40,614 nucleotides of DNA from Blastococcus sp. VKM Ac-2987 (GCF_026967805.1 NZ_JAPVBG010000006.1:1-40614), one strand, 5' to 3'. Counted from the first letter of the stretch, positions 7,961 through 16,049 are shown. Program-made: numbers and translations. Notes: generated from the sequence alone by a model not told the origin.

Positions 7961-8753
7961 GTGACCGGCCCGGCCGACGTGGTCGCCTGGCGCCCGCAGG
8001 TGCCCGGGCTGACCGAGGTGCTGCACGCGCGGTTCACCGACCACGCCTACCCGTCGCACACCCACGACGCGTGGACGCTGCTCCTGGTCGACGACGGCGC
8101 GGTGCGCTACGACCTCGACCGGCACGCGCACGGCGCCTCCCCGGCTGCGGTCACGTTCCTGCCGCCCGGCGTGCCGCACGACGGCCGGTCGCAGTTCCCC
8201 GGCGGGTTCCGCAAGCGGGTGCTGTACCTGGCGCCGGGCACCCTCGGGGTCGACCGGGTCGGCCCGGCGGTGGACCGCCCGGCCCTCGCCGACGAGGTGC
8301 TGCGCACCCGCGTCTCCCAGCTGCACGCCGCGCTCCGGCCGCACGCGGAGGACCTCGAGGTGCAGAGCCGGCTGGCGTTCGTCCTGGAGCGGCTGGCGCA
8401 GCACCTGGACCGGGAGGTCGGACCGGTCGCCGCGGTGCGCGACTCCGGGGTCGCCGACGCGCTGCGGGAGCTGCTGGACGCCCGCGTAGTCGACGGCGTC
8501 GACCTCACCGCAGGCCGTGCGGCTGGGCGTCTCCCCGACGCACCTCGTGCGGGCCTTCACGCAGCGGCACGGCCTGCCCCCGCACCGCTACCTGACCGGC
8601 CGGCGGGTCGACCGCGCCCGCCGGCTGCTGCTCGACGGGATGCCGGCCGCGGAGGTGGCGACGGCCGCGGGCTTCTACGACCAGGCGCACCTGACCCGGC
8701 ACTTCCGCCGGATGCTCGCCACGACGCCGGCGGCCTACGCCCGCTCCGTCTGA
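7961..8753 (+). pseudogene. AraC family regulator, frameshifted before the DNA-binding domain
   Basis: The N-terminal cupin-like ligand domain (HAYPSHTHDAWTLLLV, then FLPPGVPHDGR) reads in one frame from GTG 7961 to about 8512 (...DGVDLTA). The AraC helix-turn-helix (AVRLGVSPTHLVRAF, later EVATAAGFYDQAHLTRHF) continues in the next frame from ~8514 to the stop at 8753. Skipping one base near 8513 joins them into a normal ~263-residue protein. As written, the first frame stays open only as high-GC noise and lacks the DNA-binding domain. Either the gene is inactivated or there is a one-base sequence error. A TACGTT -10-like hexamer lies 6 nt upstream of the GTG and there is no Shine-Dalgarno, so the transcript may be leaderless. 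The 3' end overlaps the converging XRE gene by 19 bp. Confidence 0.85.
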
Positions 8754-9328
8754 GCGCCGGCCGGGCGGGCGCGGACGTGCATCCGCTCGCCCTGGGGGCC
8801 GAAGAGGATCAGCGCCTCCGCGGGCTCCGGGAACGGGTTGGAGAAGGCGTGCGGCACCCGGGTGTCGAACTCGACCACCTCGCCGGGCCCGAGGATGAAG
8901 TCGCGGGCCCCGAGCAGCAGCCGGATGCGGCCGGAGAGGACGTAGAGCCACTCGTAGCCGTCGTGCACCTTCTGCTCGGTGTTGCCGACCTGCCACCGCG
9001 GTGGGAGCTCCATCTTGTGCGCCTGCGGCCCGCCGCCCTGCCGGGTCAGCGGCACCATCGTCATGCCGTCGCGCTCCACCGGGCGCCCGAGCACCCGCGG
9101 GTCGGCGGGCGCCGGGGTGTCGACCAGCTCGTCCAGCGCGACGCCGTAGGCCCGCGCCAGGGGCAGCAGCAGCTCCAGGGTGGGGCGCCGCCCGCCGGCC
9201 TCGAGCCGGGACAGCGTGCTCACGGAGATGCCGGTGCCGGCCGCGATCTCGGCGAGGGTGGCGCCCCGCTCGGTGCGCAGCGCGCGGAGGCGCGGACCCA
9301 CGTTCTGCAGGACGTCGTCGTCGGACAT
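8735..9328 (-). CDS. XRE family regulator with cupin domain
   Basis: 197 residues. The N-terminal helix-turn-helix (~10-65, LRTERGATLAEIAAGTGISV then STLSRLEAGGRRP) is followed by a cupin_2 sensor domain (~110-185, including VHDGYEWLYVLSGRIRLLLG and FDTRVPHAFSNP). Such proteins are usually local repressors that respond to a small molecule. ATG 9328 was chosen by the fit of MSDDDVLQNVGPRLRALR to the family. It is divergent from the flavoprotein-methyltransferase pair. The perfect inverted repeat at 9338-9354, between the two starts, is the likely operator. Confidence 0.93.
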   Translation of the reverse strand: MSDDDVLQNVGPRLRALRTERGATLAEIAAGTGISVSTLSRLEAGGRRPTLELLLPLARAYGVALDELVDTPAPADPRVLGRPVERDGMTMVPLTRQGGGPQAHKMELPPRWQVGNTEQKVHDGYEWLYVLSGRIRLLLGARDFILGPGEVVEFDTRVPHAFSNPFPEPAEALILFGPQGERMHVRARPAGAQTERA

Positions 9329-9337
9329 GGCGCCCAC

Positions 9338-9354
9338 TTTGCCATTGCGGCAAA
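9338..9354. promoter_or_regulatory. Inverted repeat TTTGCC-N5-GGCAAA, probable XRE operator
   Basis: Perfect 6-bp arms (9338-9343 and 9349-9354) in the 67-bp divergent gap between the XRE-cupin gene and the flavoprotein gene. A second half-site-like TTGCC follows at about 9360-9364 and another near the flavoprotein start. The location between a helix-turn-helix regulator and its divergent neighbours makes autoregulation and control of 9396-10987 likely. This is inference from position. Confidence 0.55.
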
Positions 9355-9395
9355 GGTGATTGCCATACCGGCCTGTCGGGTCGACAGTTGCCGGC

Positions 9396-10343
9396 ATGGA
9401 CGAGCGATACGACGTGGTGGTCATCGGCGGCGGCGCGGCCGGGTTGAGCGGGGCGCTCACCCTGGCCCGCGCCCGGCGCAGCGTGCTGGTGGTGGACGCG
9501 GGGGAGCCCCGCAACGCACCGGCCGGGAACGTGCACAACTACCTCGGCCGGGAGGGCACCCCGCCGGCCGAGCTGTACGAGATCGGCCGGGGCGAGGTGG
9601 AGTCCTACGGGGGCACGATCCGGACCGGACGGGTGGTCTCGGTCCGCCGGGAGGACGACGGCTTCGTCCTGGCCCTGGACGGCGGCGGGGAGGTCCGCGC
9701 GCGGCGCGTGCTGCTCGCGGCCGGCCTCACCGACGACCTCCCCGACGTCCCCGGTGTGGCCGAACGGTGGGGGAGCACGGTGCTGCACTGCCCCTACTGC
9801 CACGGCTGGGAGGTGCGGGACCGCACGGTCGGCATCGTCAGCACCGGGCCGCTGGGTGCCTACGCCGCGAACCTGTGGCGGCAGTGGACCGACGACGTCG
9901 TCCTCTTCGTGCACACCGGCGCCGAGCCGGCCGGGGAGGATCTGGAGAAGCTGGCGGCCCGTGGCGTCCGGATCGTGCGCGGCGAGGTGGCCGGCCTCGA
10001 GGGTGGCGCCGACGTCCGGCTGGCCGACGGCGAGCTGGTGACCCGGGACGCGGTGGTCGTGGCCCCGCGGTTCGTCGCCAATGGCGAGCTGCTCGCCGAC
10101 CTCGGAGCCGTGCCGGTGCCGATGGAGATGCACGGCGCCGTGCTGGGCACCTACCTGCCCGCCGACCCGACCGGGCGCACCGACGTCCCGGGCGTGTGGG
10201 TGGCCGGGAACGCCGGCGACCTGAGCGCCCAGGTGATCGTCGCCGCGGCGCAGGGCCTGAAGGCCGGAGCGATGATCAATGCGGACCTGATCGAGGAGGA
10301 CACCGCGCGCGCGGTGTCCGGGCAGCGGAGCGTGGCGGCATGA
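9396..10343 (+). CDS. Thioredoxin-reductase-like NAD(P)/FAD-dependent oxidoreductase
   Basis: 315-residue flavoprotein of the class II pyridine nucleotide-disulfide oxidoreductase group. An FAD-binding glycine motif sits at residues 11-16 (GGGAAG). A redox-active-looking CPYC motif is at C132 and C135, followed by an NAD(P)-binding region, and the C-terminal FAD motif reads GVWVAGNAGD. The length matches low-molecular-weight thioredoxin reductases, but the motif is CPYC rather than the usual CATC, so the true partner may be a different thiol or small molecule. ATG 9396 fits the family. It overlaps the methyltransferase start (ATGA), so the two are translated together under the XRE regulator. 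Confidence 0.9.
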   Translation: MDERYDVVVIGGGAAGLSGALTLARARRSVLVVDAGEPRNAPAGNVHNYLGREGTPPAELYEIGRGEVESYGGTIRTGRVVSVRREDDGFVLALDGGGEVRARRVLLAAGLTDDLPDVPGVAERWGSTVLHCPYCHGWEVRDRTVGIVSTGPLGAYAANLWRQWTDDVVLFVHTGAEPAGEDLEKLAARGVRIVRGEVAGLEGGADVRLADGELVTRDAVVVAPRFVANGELLADLGAVPVPMEMHGAVLGTYLPADPTGRTDVPGVWVAGNAGDLSAQVIVAAAQGLKAGAMINADLIEEDTARAVSGQRSVAA

Positions 10344-10987
10344 GCGAGCTTGCGAGCGCCGTGGACCGGGGGTCCTACGACGAGCTGTACCGCTCGGCGC
10401 CGGCGGTGTGGAGCGGCCGCCCCAACCGGCAGCTCGTCGTCGAGGTGGGCGACCTCCCGCCCGGGCGCGCGCTGGATGCCGGCAGCGGTGAGGGCGGCGA
10501 CGCCCTGTGGCTCGCCGAGCGCGGCTGGCAGGTGACGGCGGTCGACTTCTCGCCCGTCGCGCTGGATCGTGGCGGCAAGGCGGCCCGCGCCCGCGGGCTG
10601 GGCGACCGGATCGAGTGGGTGCACGCCGACCTGGACGGGTGGAGCCCGCCGGAAGGGCGGTTCGACCTGGTGACGGCGCACTACCTGCACGCCACCTGGA
10701 CCGACCGCGCCGCGATGTTCCGGCGCCTCGCCGCCGCGGTCGCGCCGGGGGGCACGCTCCTCGTCGTCAGCCACCTGCACGGCGAGGCCTGGGGCCACGG
10801 GCACGCCTCCGCCCACGACGCCGGGGTGCTCTACACGGCCGACGACGTCGCCGCGGTGCTCGACCCGGCGGAGTGGCCCGACGTCGTCACCGGGACCAGG
10901 GACCGCGACCACGGGGCGGCGGAGCGGACGGGCAACCCGGTGCCGGACAGCGTGCTGGTCGCGCGACGGACAACGGGAGTGCGGTAG
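10340..10987 (+). CDS. Class I SAM-dependent methyltransferase
   Basis: 215 residues. A Rossmann-fold methyltransferase with motif I ALDAGSGEGGDALWLAERG (~44-62), motif II-like VDFSP (~68-72), and FDLVTAHYLH and APGGTLLVVSH further on. The overall pattern resembles tellurite/thiopurine-resistance-like methyltransferases, but the substrate cannot be told. It is translationally coupled to the flavoprotein upstream, which suggests a joint role in detoxifying a small redox-active or chalcogen compound. The first codons (ATGAGCGAGCTTGCGAGCGC) carry a GAGCGAGC-like repeat seen near several gene ends here. Confidence 0.9.
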   Translation: MSELASAVDRGSYDELYRSAPAVWSGRPNRQLVVEVGDLPPGRALDAGSGEGGDALWLAERGWQVTAVDFSPVALDRGGKAARARGLGDRIEWVHADLDGWSPPEGRFDLVTAHYLHATWTDRAAMFRRLAAAVAPGGTLLVVSHLHGEAWGHGHASAHDAGVLYTADDVAAVLDPAEWPDVVTGTRDRDHGAAERTGNPVPDSVLVARRTTGVR

Positions 10988-11022
10988 CCGGGCCGGGCGG
11001 TTCCCTCCTCCGCGACGTCGGC

Positions 11023-11090
11023 CTCTGCCCACTGCAGCTGGGCAGAGACCGATCGCGCGATAGGGCTCTGCCCACCGGGGCTGGGCACAG
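11023..11090. repeat. Two tandem CTCTGCCCA inverted repeats, possible terminator or intergenic repeat
   Basis: Inside the 154-bp gap after the methyltransferase, CTCTGCCCA (11023-11031) pairs with TGGGCAGAG (11039-11047) around a 7-nt loop. A second, imperfect copy follows: CTCTGCCCA at 11066-11074 with TGGGCACAG at 11082-11090. A third GCCTCTGCCCAC copy lies near 30152. No T-tract follows, so a bidirectional terminator between convergent genes or a dispersed repeat are both possible. Confidence 0.55.
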
Positions 11091-11141
11091 ACGGACCTCA
11101 CCGGAGGCCTTACGGCCGGGCCCGCGGCGGCGAGGGACCGA

Positions 11142-11933
11142 TCAGGTGCGGGGCAGGCCCAGCTCGGCCAGGGCCGCGGCGACGGCGTCGTCGCGGAGCA
11201 GCTCGAGCACCAGCAGCCGGTGCACCAGCACCCCGCGGCGGGTGAGCCGGAGGTCGGCGGGCCGCAGCCGGGGGAGCGCCGCGCCGCCCGGCCGGGGCTG
11301 GGCCGGCGGCGGGTCGAGGAGGCCGGCGCGCTGCAGGTCGGCGACGTCCTCGCGGGCGCCCCAGGCCGTCCAGCCGCGCGGCTCGTCCTCCAGCGGGGCC
11401 ATCGGCAGCGGAACGCGGTCCCGGCGGCCGACGGCGGCCAGCAGCGCCAGCTGGCGCCAGCGCAGCTCGCCGGCCAGGCGCAGGGCGCGGTCGGCCAGCT
11501 CGGTGTCGATGTCGGGGGAGACGCCGACCTCGGCCAGCAGGTAGCCCAGGTGCCGGACCCGGCGCTCGTCGGTGGACCGCCGGGCGGTGGCCACGACCGC
11601 CTCGACCAGGTCGTCGGCCACCGGCCGGCCGCCGGGCCGCGGGGTGAAGAAGTCGTCGGTGCGCACCGGCCGGCCGGTGCGGTGCAGCGTGGCGGCGTAC
11701 TCGACGGCGAAGGCCAGCGCCGCGCCCGCCCGCACCCGCTCCCGCTCGACCGCGATGCCCGCGGCCTCCCCGGCCGCGGTGCGCAGGGCGGCGGCGAACC
11801 GGTCGTCGACCTGCACCCGGGCCGTCGCCGGCTCGAACACCACCGTCGCTGCGGCGCTGCTCATCGACCCGGCGACCGGGCTGCCCGCCTCGATCAGCGC
11901 GCGCCCGGTGCTGGTCTGCTCGGCTGCGGTCAC
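11142..11933 (-). CDS. Uncharacterised protein downstream of narK
   Basis: 263 residues, with no signal peptide, membrane segment or motif I can name. It is Ala/Arg/Leu-rich. The middle (~100-180) is helical in appearance (RRVRHLGYLLAEVGVSPDID, later LRWRQLALLAAVG). The C-terminal ~55 residues (DLRLTRRGVLVHRLLVLELL) look like a winged-helix or small helical bundle. A Pro-rich stretch (DPPPAQPRPGG) separates the two. GTG 11933 has GAGGA about 9 nt upstream, which supports this start. It follows narK on the same strand but a strong hairpin (12010-12045) lies between, so it may be transcribed separately. Codon usage matches the neighbours. Function unknown. Confidence 0.75.
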   Translation of the reverse strand: MTAAEQTSTGRALIEAGSPVAGSMSSAAATVVFEPATARVQVDDRFAAALRTAAGEAAGIAVERERVRAGAALAFAVEYAATLHRTGRPVRTDDFFTPRPGGRPVADDLVEAVVATARRSTDERRVRHLGYLLAEVGVSPDIDTELADRALRLAGELRWRQLALLAAVGRRDRVPLPMAPLEDEPRGWTAWGAREDVADLQRAGLLDPPPAQPRPGGAALPRLRPADLRLTRRGVLVHRLLVLELLRDDAVAAALAELGLPRT

Positions 11934-12009
11934 GCGGTGATCCTCGTCCGTCCGGAGCCCCGCGTGCACCCCGGGACGAGGCGGCCTCACCCGCGCGGGC
12001 CACGGCCCG

Positions 12010-12045
12010 CCGCCGGGACCGGGCGCGAGGGCCCGGTCCCGGCGG
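12010..12045 (-). terminator. 15-bp perfect stem-loop after narK
   Basis: CCGCCGGGACCGGGC (12010-12024) pairs perfectly with GCCCGGTCCCGGCGG (12031-12045) around a 6-nt loop. It starts 10 nt past the narK stop on the minus strand. There is no T-tract, as is common for actinobacterial hairpin terminators. Confidence 0.7.
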
Positions 12046-12055
12046 TGGGCAGGGG

Positions 12056-13504
12056 TCAGACGCCCGCGCGCTGCATCAGCGTGCCGCGACGGAGGTAGAC
12101 CGACCAGGTCACCGCCACGCAGGCGATGTAGAAGGCGCAGAAGGACAGCAACGCCGTCTCCACGCCGCCGGTGGCCCCGTAGGACTCCGAGACGATCCGC
12201 GGGATGAAGACCGCGCCCAGGGCGCCGACCGCGGAGATGATGCCGACGGCGGCGGCGGTGTCGCGGCGCGCCCGGTAGAGGACGGCCGCCGGGGAGTCGC
12301 CGGGGTGGCCGGCGGCGGCCTCGGCGCGGTAGATGATCGGGATCATCCGGTAGGTCGACCCGTTCGTCATGCCCACGATCGCGAACAGCACCAGGAAGCT
12401 GGCGAGGAAGCCGCCGAAGCTCCCGGCCCGGAGGAAGGCGATGGCGGTGCCGATCGCGACCGCCTGCCCGACGAAGGTGACGACGGTGACCTTCGCGCCG
12501 CCGACGCGGTCGGCCAGCCAGCCGCCGAACGGCCGGGACAGCGAGCCGACCAGCGGGCCGAGGAACGCGTAGCGGTAGGCGTCGGCGGCGAACTCGTTGG
12601 CCAGGACCAGGGGGAAGGCGCCGGAGAACCCGATGAAGGACCCGAACGCGCCGATGTACAGGAACGACATCACCCAGGTCTGCTTCCGGCGGGCGATCGC
12701 CGCCTGGTCGGCGATGTTCGCCCTGGCCCCCGACAGGTTGTCCATGAAGAACCAGGCGCCCACGACGGCCAGCACGATGAACGGGACCCAGATCAGCGCC
12801 ACGTTCTGCACGTACCGGGCCTCGCCGCCCTCCGTCGTCCCGGTGCTGCCACCCACGAAGGCGATGGCGCCGGCCGTGACCGCCAGCGGCCCGACCAGCT
12901 GGATGATCGCGACCCCGATGTTGCCGCCGGCGGCGTTGAGCCCGAGCGCGAAGCCCTTCTCCTTGTCCGGGTAGAAGAACGAGATGTTCGCCATCGAGGA
13001 GGCGAAGTTGCCACCGCCGAACCCGCAGGTGATCGCCGTGAGCACCCAGAACCAGTACGGCCGGTCCGTGGTCGCCGCCACGGTCAGCAGGGTCACCGGC
13101 ACCAGCAGCAGGGCCGCGCTGACCACCGTCCAGTTCCGGCCGCCGACGAGGGCCGGCATGAACGTGTAGGGCACCCGCATGATGGCGCCCACGAGGCCGG
13201 CGGTCGCCACCAACCAGAACAGCTGGTCGCTGGTGAAGCCGTAGCCGATCGAGGCCAGGACGGCCGTGGCGATGCTGAACATCTGCCACACGCTGAAGCC
13301 GATGTTCTCGGCCAGCACCGACCAGACCAGGTTCCGCCGGGCCACCGGCCGGCCGTGCGGGGAGGCCCAGAAGGCGGGGTCCTCGGGGTTGAAGTCGTCG
13401 ATCCAGCGGGAGCCCACCCGGGCGACCGGGCCGGTTCCCGACGGCGGGGCGGCGACGGGGCGGGCGAGGTCGCCGTCGGGGCGGACGGTCGGGGGAGAGG
13501 TCAT
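12056..13504 (-). CDS. narK: NarK/NasA-type nitrate/nitrite MFS transporter
   Basis: 482-residue inner-membrane protein with about 12 hydrophobic segments, preceded by a ~60-residue cytoplasmic N-terminus (ending WSVLAENIGFSVWQMFS). The nitrate/nitrite porter signature is clear (GFGGGNFASSMANISFFYP, then KGFALGLNAAGGNIG), and a second glycine-rich signature-like stretch (VGMTNGSTYRMIP) lies in the C-terminal half. It imports nitrate, or exchanges nitrate and nitrite, for the reductases at 1955-7445. It lies between the unknown gene and, divergently, the GNAT gene; NnaR lies close by. ATG 13504 fits the family. Confidence 0.95.
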   Translation of the reverse strand: MTSPPTVRPDGDLARPVAAPPSGTGPVARVGSRWIDDFNPEDPAFWASPHGRPVARRNLVWSVLAENIGFSVWQMFSIATAVLASIGYGFTSDQLFWLVATAGLVGAIMRVPYTFMPALVGGRNWTVVSAALLLVPVTLLTVAATTDRPYWFWVLTAITCGFGGGNFASSMANISFFYPDKEKGFALGLNAAGGNIGVAIIQLVGPLAVTAGAIAFVGGSTGTTEGGEARYVQNVALIWVPFIVLAVVGAWFFMDNLSGARANIADQAAIARRKQTWVMSFLYIGAFGSFIGFSGAFPLVLANEFAADAYRYAFLGPLVGSLSRPFGGWLADRVGGAKVTVVTFVGQAVAIGTAIAFLRAGSFGGFLASFLVLFAIVGMTNGSTYRMIPIIYRAEAAAGHPGDSPAAVLYRARRDTAAAVGIISAVGALGAVFIPRIVSESYGATGGVETALLSFCAFYIACVAVTWSVYLRRGTLMQRAGV

Positions 13505-13516
13505 GGCGCGACGCTA

Positions 13517-13570
13517 GGAACGGGCCGTTTCCCCGGGGCCGCGCGCGGATGACCTCTCGGGAACGGTCCG
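13517..13570. promoter_or_regulatory. Direct repeats GGAACGGNCCG in the narK upstream region
   Basis: GGAACGGGCCG (13517-13527) and GGAACGGTCCG (13560-13570) are 43 bp apart, close to four helical turns, in the 164-bp gap between divergent narK and the GNAT gene. The first is also part of an imperfect palindrome with CCGTTTCC. They may bind NnaR or another nitrogen regulator. I could not fit them to the known GlnR consensus. Confidence 0.3.
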
Positions 13571-13668
13571 CTCACCGCACCGTCCGGCCGCTGTGAGGCC
13601 CGGGAGGACGACCGGCTCCGCGGGTGCGGAGGGCGCGAGTTGTCGGACGGCGCTGCCACGATGCCGGC

Positions 13669-14241
13669 ATGGCGATCGAGGTGCGTCCGGCGACCGTGTT
13701 CGACGACGTCGCGACGATGGTCGGCCCCAGGCGGCCGGACGCGAACGTCTGCTGGTGCCTGAGCTACCGCATCCCCTCGAAGGAGAACCAGGCGCTGACC
13801 GGCGCGGCCCGGGGCGAGCGCGTGCGGGAGCTGCTCGGCGAGGACCTGCCGCCCGGCGTGCTCGCCTACGACGGGGACGAGGTCGTGGGCTGGGCGGCCA
13901 TCCACCCCCGGGCGGACACGACCTTCGCGCGGAACCGGAAGATCCCGCAGGTCGACGACCTGCCGGTCTGGTCGCTGTGGTGCATCCGGGTGCGGCCCGG
14001 GCACCGGGGAACGGGCATCAGCCACTCCCTGGTCGAGGGCGCGGTCGAGTTCGCCCGGGGGCACGGCGCCCCCGCCGTCGAGGGCTACCCGGTCGACAAC
14101 GACGGCCGGAAGGTCGACCTCACGATGGCCTACGTCGGCACCCGGCGGCTCTTCGAGCGAGCCGGGTTCGTGCACGCGGCCGACACCGGGTCGGTGCTCA
14201 ACGGCTTCCCGCGCGTGCTCATGCGGCACGACCTGCGTTGA
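13669..14241 (+). CDS. GNAT family N-acetyltransferase
   Basis: 190 residues. A GNAT fold with acetyl-CoA binding motif VRPGHRGTGIS (~109-119) and the typical tail RRLFERAGFVHA (~158-169). The N-terminus contains a CWCLSYR stretch found in a subgroup of small GNAT proteins. The substrate is unknown. ATG 13669 was preferred over the upstream ATG at 13624, which lacks homology-like sequence. It is divergent from narK and convergent with nnaR, with 33 nt between stops; no link to nitrogen metabolism is evident. Confidence 0.88.
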   Translation: MAIEVRPATVFDDVATMVGPRRPDANVCWCLSYRIPSKENQALTGAARGERVRELLGEDLPPGVLAYDGDEVVGWAAIHPRADTTFARNRKIPQVDDLPVWSLWCIRVRPGHRGTGISHSLVEGAVEFARGHGAPAVEGYPVDNDGRKVDLTMAYVGTRRLFERAGFVHAADTGSVLNGFPRVLMRHDLR

Positions 14242-14274
14242 GCACGGGGCAGGTGCGCCCGGTCGGGCGGTCCG

Positions 14275-15393
14275 CTAGACCGCGAGCCGGTAGCCGCGCT
14301 TGACCACGGTCTCCACCAGCGGCGTCCCGAGCGCGGCCCGCAGCCGGGTCACCGCCATCTCCACCGCGTGCCCGTCACCCCCACCGGGCAGCGACGCCAC
14401 CAGGTCCGGCCGCGGGACGACGTGCCCGGGCTGCCGGGCCAGCTCGCGCAGCACGGCCAGCGGGCCCGGGGCCAGCTCCACCAGCTGCCCGTCGACGACG
14501 GCGGCGTGCCCGCGCACCTGCAGCGTGTGCGGCCCCACCTGCAGCACCGGGTCGCGCTCGGGCAGCCGGGCGACCACCTCGCGCGCCAGCGCGCCCAGCC
14601 GGGCCCGCTCGGGCCAGGCGTAGGGGATGCCCGCCGCGTCCAGCGGCCCGCCGGTCACCGTGCCGACGGCGACCGCCAGCACGCGCCGCGCGAACGCCGT
14701 CACCACCTCGTCGTGCCGGCCCAGCTCCCCGGCCACCTGGAGCAGGCTCGCGGCGGCCGGTGCGCTGGTGAAGGTCACCGCGTCGACGCCCCCGGCCACG
14801 ATCGTGCCGATGAGGCGGCGCACCGGCGCGACGTCCTCGGGCAGCACCCAGCGGTAGACCGGGACGGTCAGCACGTCGGCGCCGGCGTCGCGCAGCCCCG
14901 ACACCAGGTCGGGCAGCGGGTCGCCGTGCAGCTGGACGGCGATCCGGCGGCCGGCCAGCGGCCCCTCCGCGCCGGAGAGCAGGTGCTCGAGCACCTCGGC
15001 GGAGGACTCCGACTCCGGCGACCACGCGTCGACGAGGCCGCCGCCGCGGATCGCGCCGCGCGCCTTCGGGCCGCGGGCCAGCACCCGGGCCCCGCGCAGG
15101 TGCTCGACCAGCGGCAGGTCCCAGGCGTCGGCGGCCTCCAGCCAGCCGCGGAAGCCGACACCGGTCGTGGCGACGACCAGGTCCACCGGCGCCCCCAGCA
15201 CCCGCCGGGTCGCCGCCACCAGCTCCGCGTCGTCGGCGAGCGGGACGATCCGGATCGCGGGGGCGTACACGACGCGCGCACCCCGGCGGTCCAGCAGCGC
15301 GCCGAGCTCCTCCTTGCGGCGGGCCGCGGTCACCGCGACGGTGTAGCCGGCCAGCGGGAGCCCGGCCGGCTGTTCCCCGGCGATGTCGGTCAC
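14275..15393 (-). CDS. nnaR: Uroporphyrinogen-III-synthase-like transcriptional regulator of nitrate assimilation
   Basis: 372 residues with a two-part structure. Residues ~10-265 form a HemD-like (uroporphyrinogen-III synthase) fold (LAGYTVAVTAARRKEELGAL, VDAVTFTSAPAAASLL). Residues ~280-372 form an OmpR/PhoB-type winged helix ending VETVVKRGYRLAV. This fusion is the NnaR type, described in Streptomyces and mycobacteria as an activator of nitrate/nitrite assimilation genes alongside GlnR, and found beside narK-type genes. The neighbourhood here (narK, nitrate reductase, nirBD) fits well. GTG 15393 has GAGGGGGA about 4 nt upstream and is preferred; ATG 15423 is an in-frame alternative with an SD-like GGGAGG too close to it. 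Enzymatic activity is not assumed. Confidence 0.88.
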   Translation of the reverse strand: MTDIAGEQPAGLPLAGYTVAVTAARRKEELGALLDRRGARVVYAPAIRIVPLADDAELVAATRRVLGAPVDLVVATTGVGFRGWLEAADAWDLPLVEHLRGARVLARGPKARGAIRGGGLVDAWSPESESSAEVLEHLLSGAEGPLAGRRIAVQLHGDPLPDLVSGLRDAGADVLTVPVYRWVLPEDVAPVRRLIGTIVAGGVDAVTFTSAPAAASLLQVAGELGRHDEVVTAFARRVLAVAVGTVTGGPLDAAGIPYAWPERARLGALAREVVARLPERDPVLQVGPHTLQVRGHAAVVDGQLVELAPGPLAVLRELARQPGHVVPRPDLVASLPGGGDGHAVEMAVTRLRAALGTPLVETVVKRGYRLAV

Positions 15394-15488
15394 GTGTCCC
15401 CCTCTGATGCGGTAGACCCCCATCCTCCCGGCCCGGGGTTTCCGGCGTGTGTCCCCGGCCGGGGCCACGCTGGCCCGGGTGACGCGGC

Positions 15489-16049
15489 TCACGCCCCGCC
15501 GTCGACCACCACGTCGGCGCGCGCCCGGGTGCCGTCCGCGGCGAAGTGGGCGGCCTCGGTCCGCTGCCACCGCAGCCACTCACCGGTCAGGTGGTCGCCG
15601 TCGCGCGCCAGGCCCCGGGCCAGCCGCACCGCAGGGTCGGCCTCCACCCAGATGCGCAGGCTCGCCCAGGGGTCGATGGCGTGGCAGGCGCTGCCGCAGC
15701 CCTCCACGACCAGGACGGCCGGCGTCGGCACCGGGGTGGGGCGGACGGCGAACCGGCCCGCCGCCCAGTCGTAGCGGTGGTAGGCGCCCGGGCGCCCCCC
15801 GGCCAGCGGGCGCAGCACGCCGGCGGCCAGCCGGGCCGCGGCGCCGGTGACCGTCCAGCCGGCGTACAGGTCGTCCATGTGCACGGTGACCGGGTCCGGC
15901 AGGACGGCGGCCAGCCGGGCGGCGAGCGTGGTCTTGCCCGATCCGGCCGGCCCGTCGATGCACACCAGCCGGGTGCCGCCCACCCGCGGGGGAGCGGCCA
16001 GCAGCCGGGCGGCCAGGCCGGCGACGGTCAGCGGGGCCGCGGCGTCCAC
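15489..16049 (-). CDS. P-loop kinase, uridine-kinase-like
   Basis: 186 residues. The Walker A motif GPAGSGKT is at residues 33-40, followed by the acceptor-side motif VTVHMDDLYAGW (~56-67) and the hydrophobic strand VLVVEGCGSA (~113-122). This pattern is shared by uridine kinase and related nucleoside/metabolite kinases. GTG 16049 overlaps the end of the upstream hydrolase gene by 22 bp, so the two form an operon. No clear ribosome-binding site is seen. The phosphate acceptor is unknown. Confidence 0.82.
   Translation of the reverse strand: MDAAAPLTVAGLAARLLAAPPRVGGTRLVCIDGPAGSGKTTLAARLAAVLPDPVTVHMDDLYAGWTVTGAAARLAAGVLRPLAGGRPGAYHRYDWAAGRFAVRPTPVPTPAVLVVEGCGSACHAIDPWASLRIWVEADPAVRLARGLARDGDHLTGEWLRWQRTEAAHFAADGTRARADVVVDGGA

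Noticed and set aside
15394..15423. ATG 15423 as start of the NnaR gene
   Set aside because: The SD-like GGGAGG directly abuts the ATG, while GTG 15393 has a properly spaced purine-rich site; kept only as an alternative.
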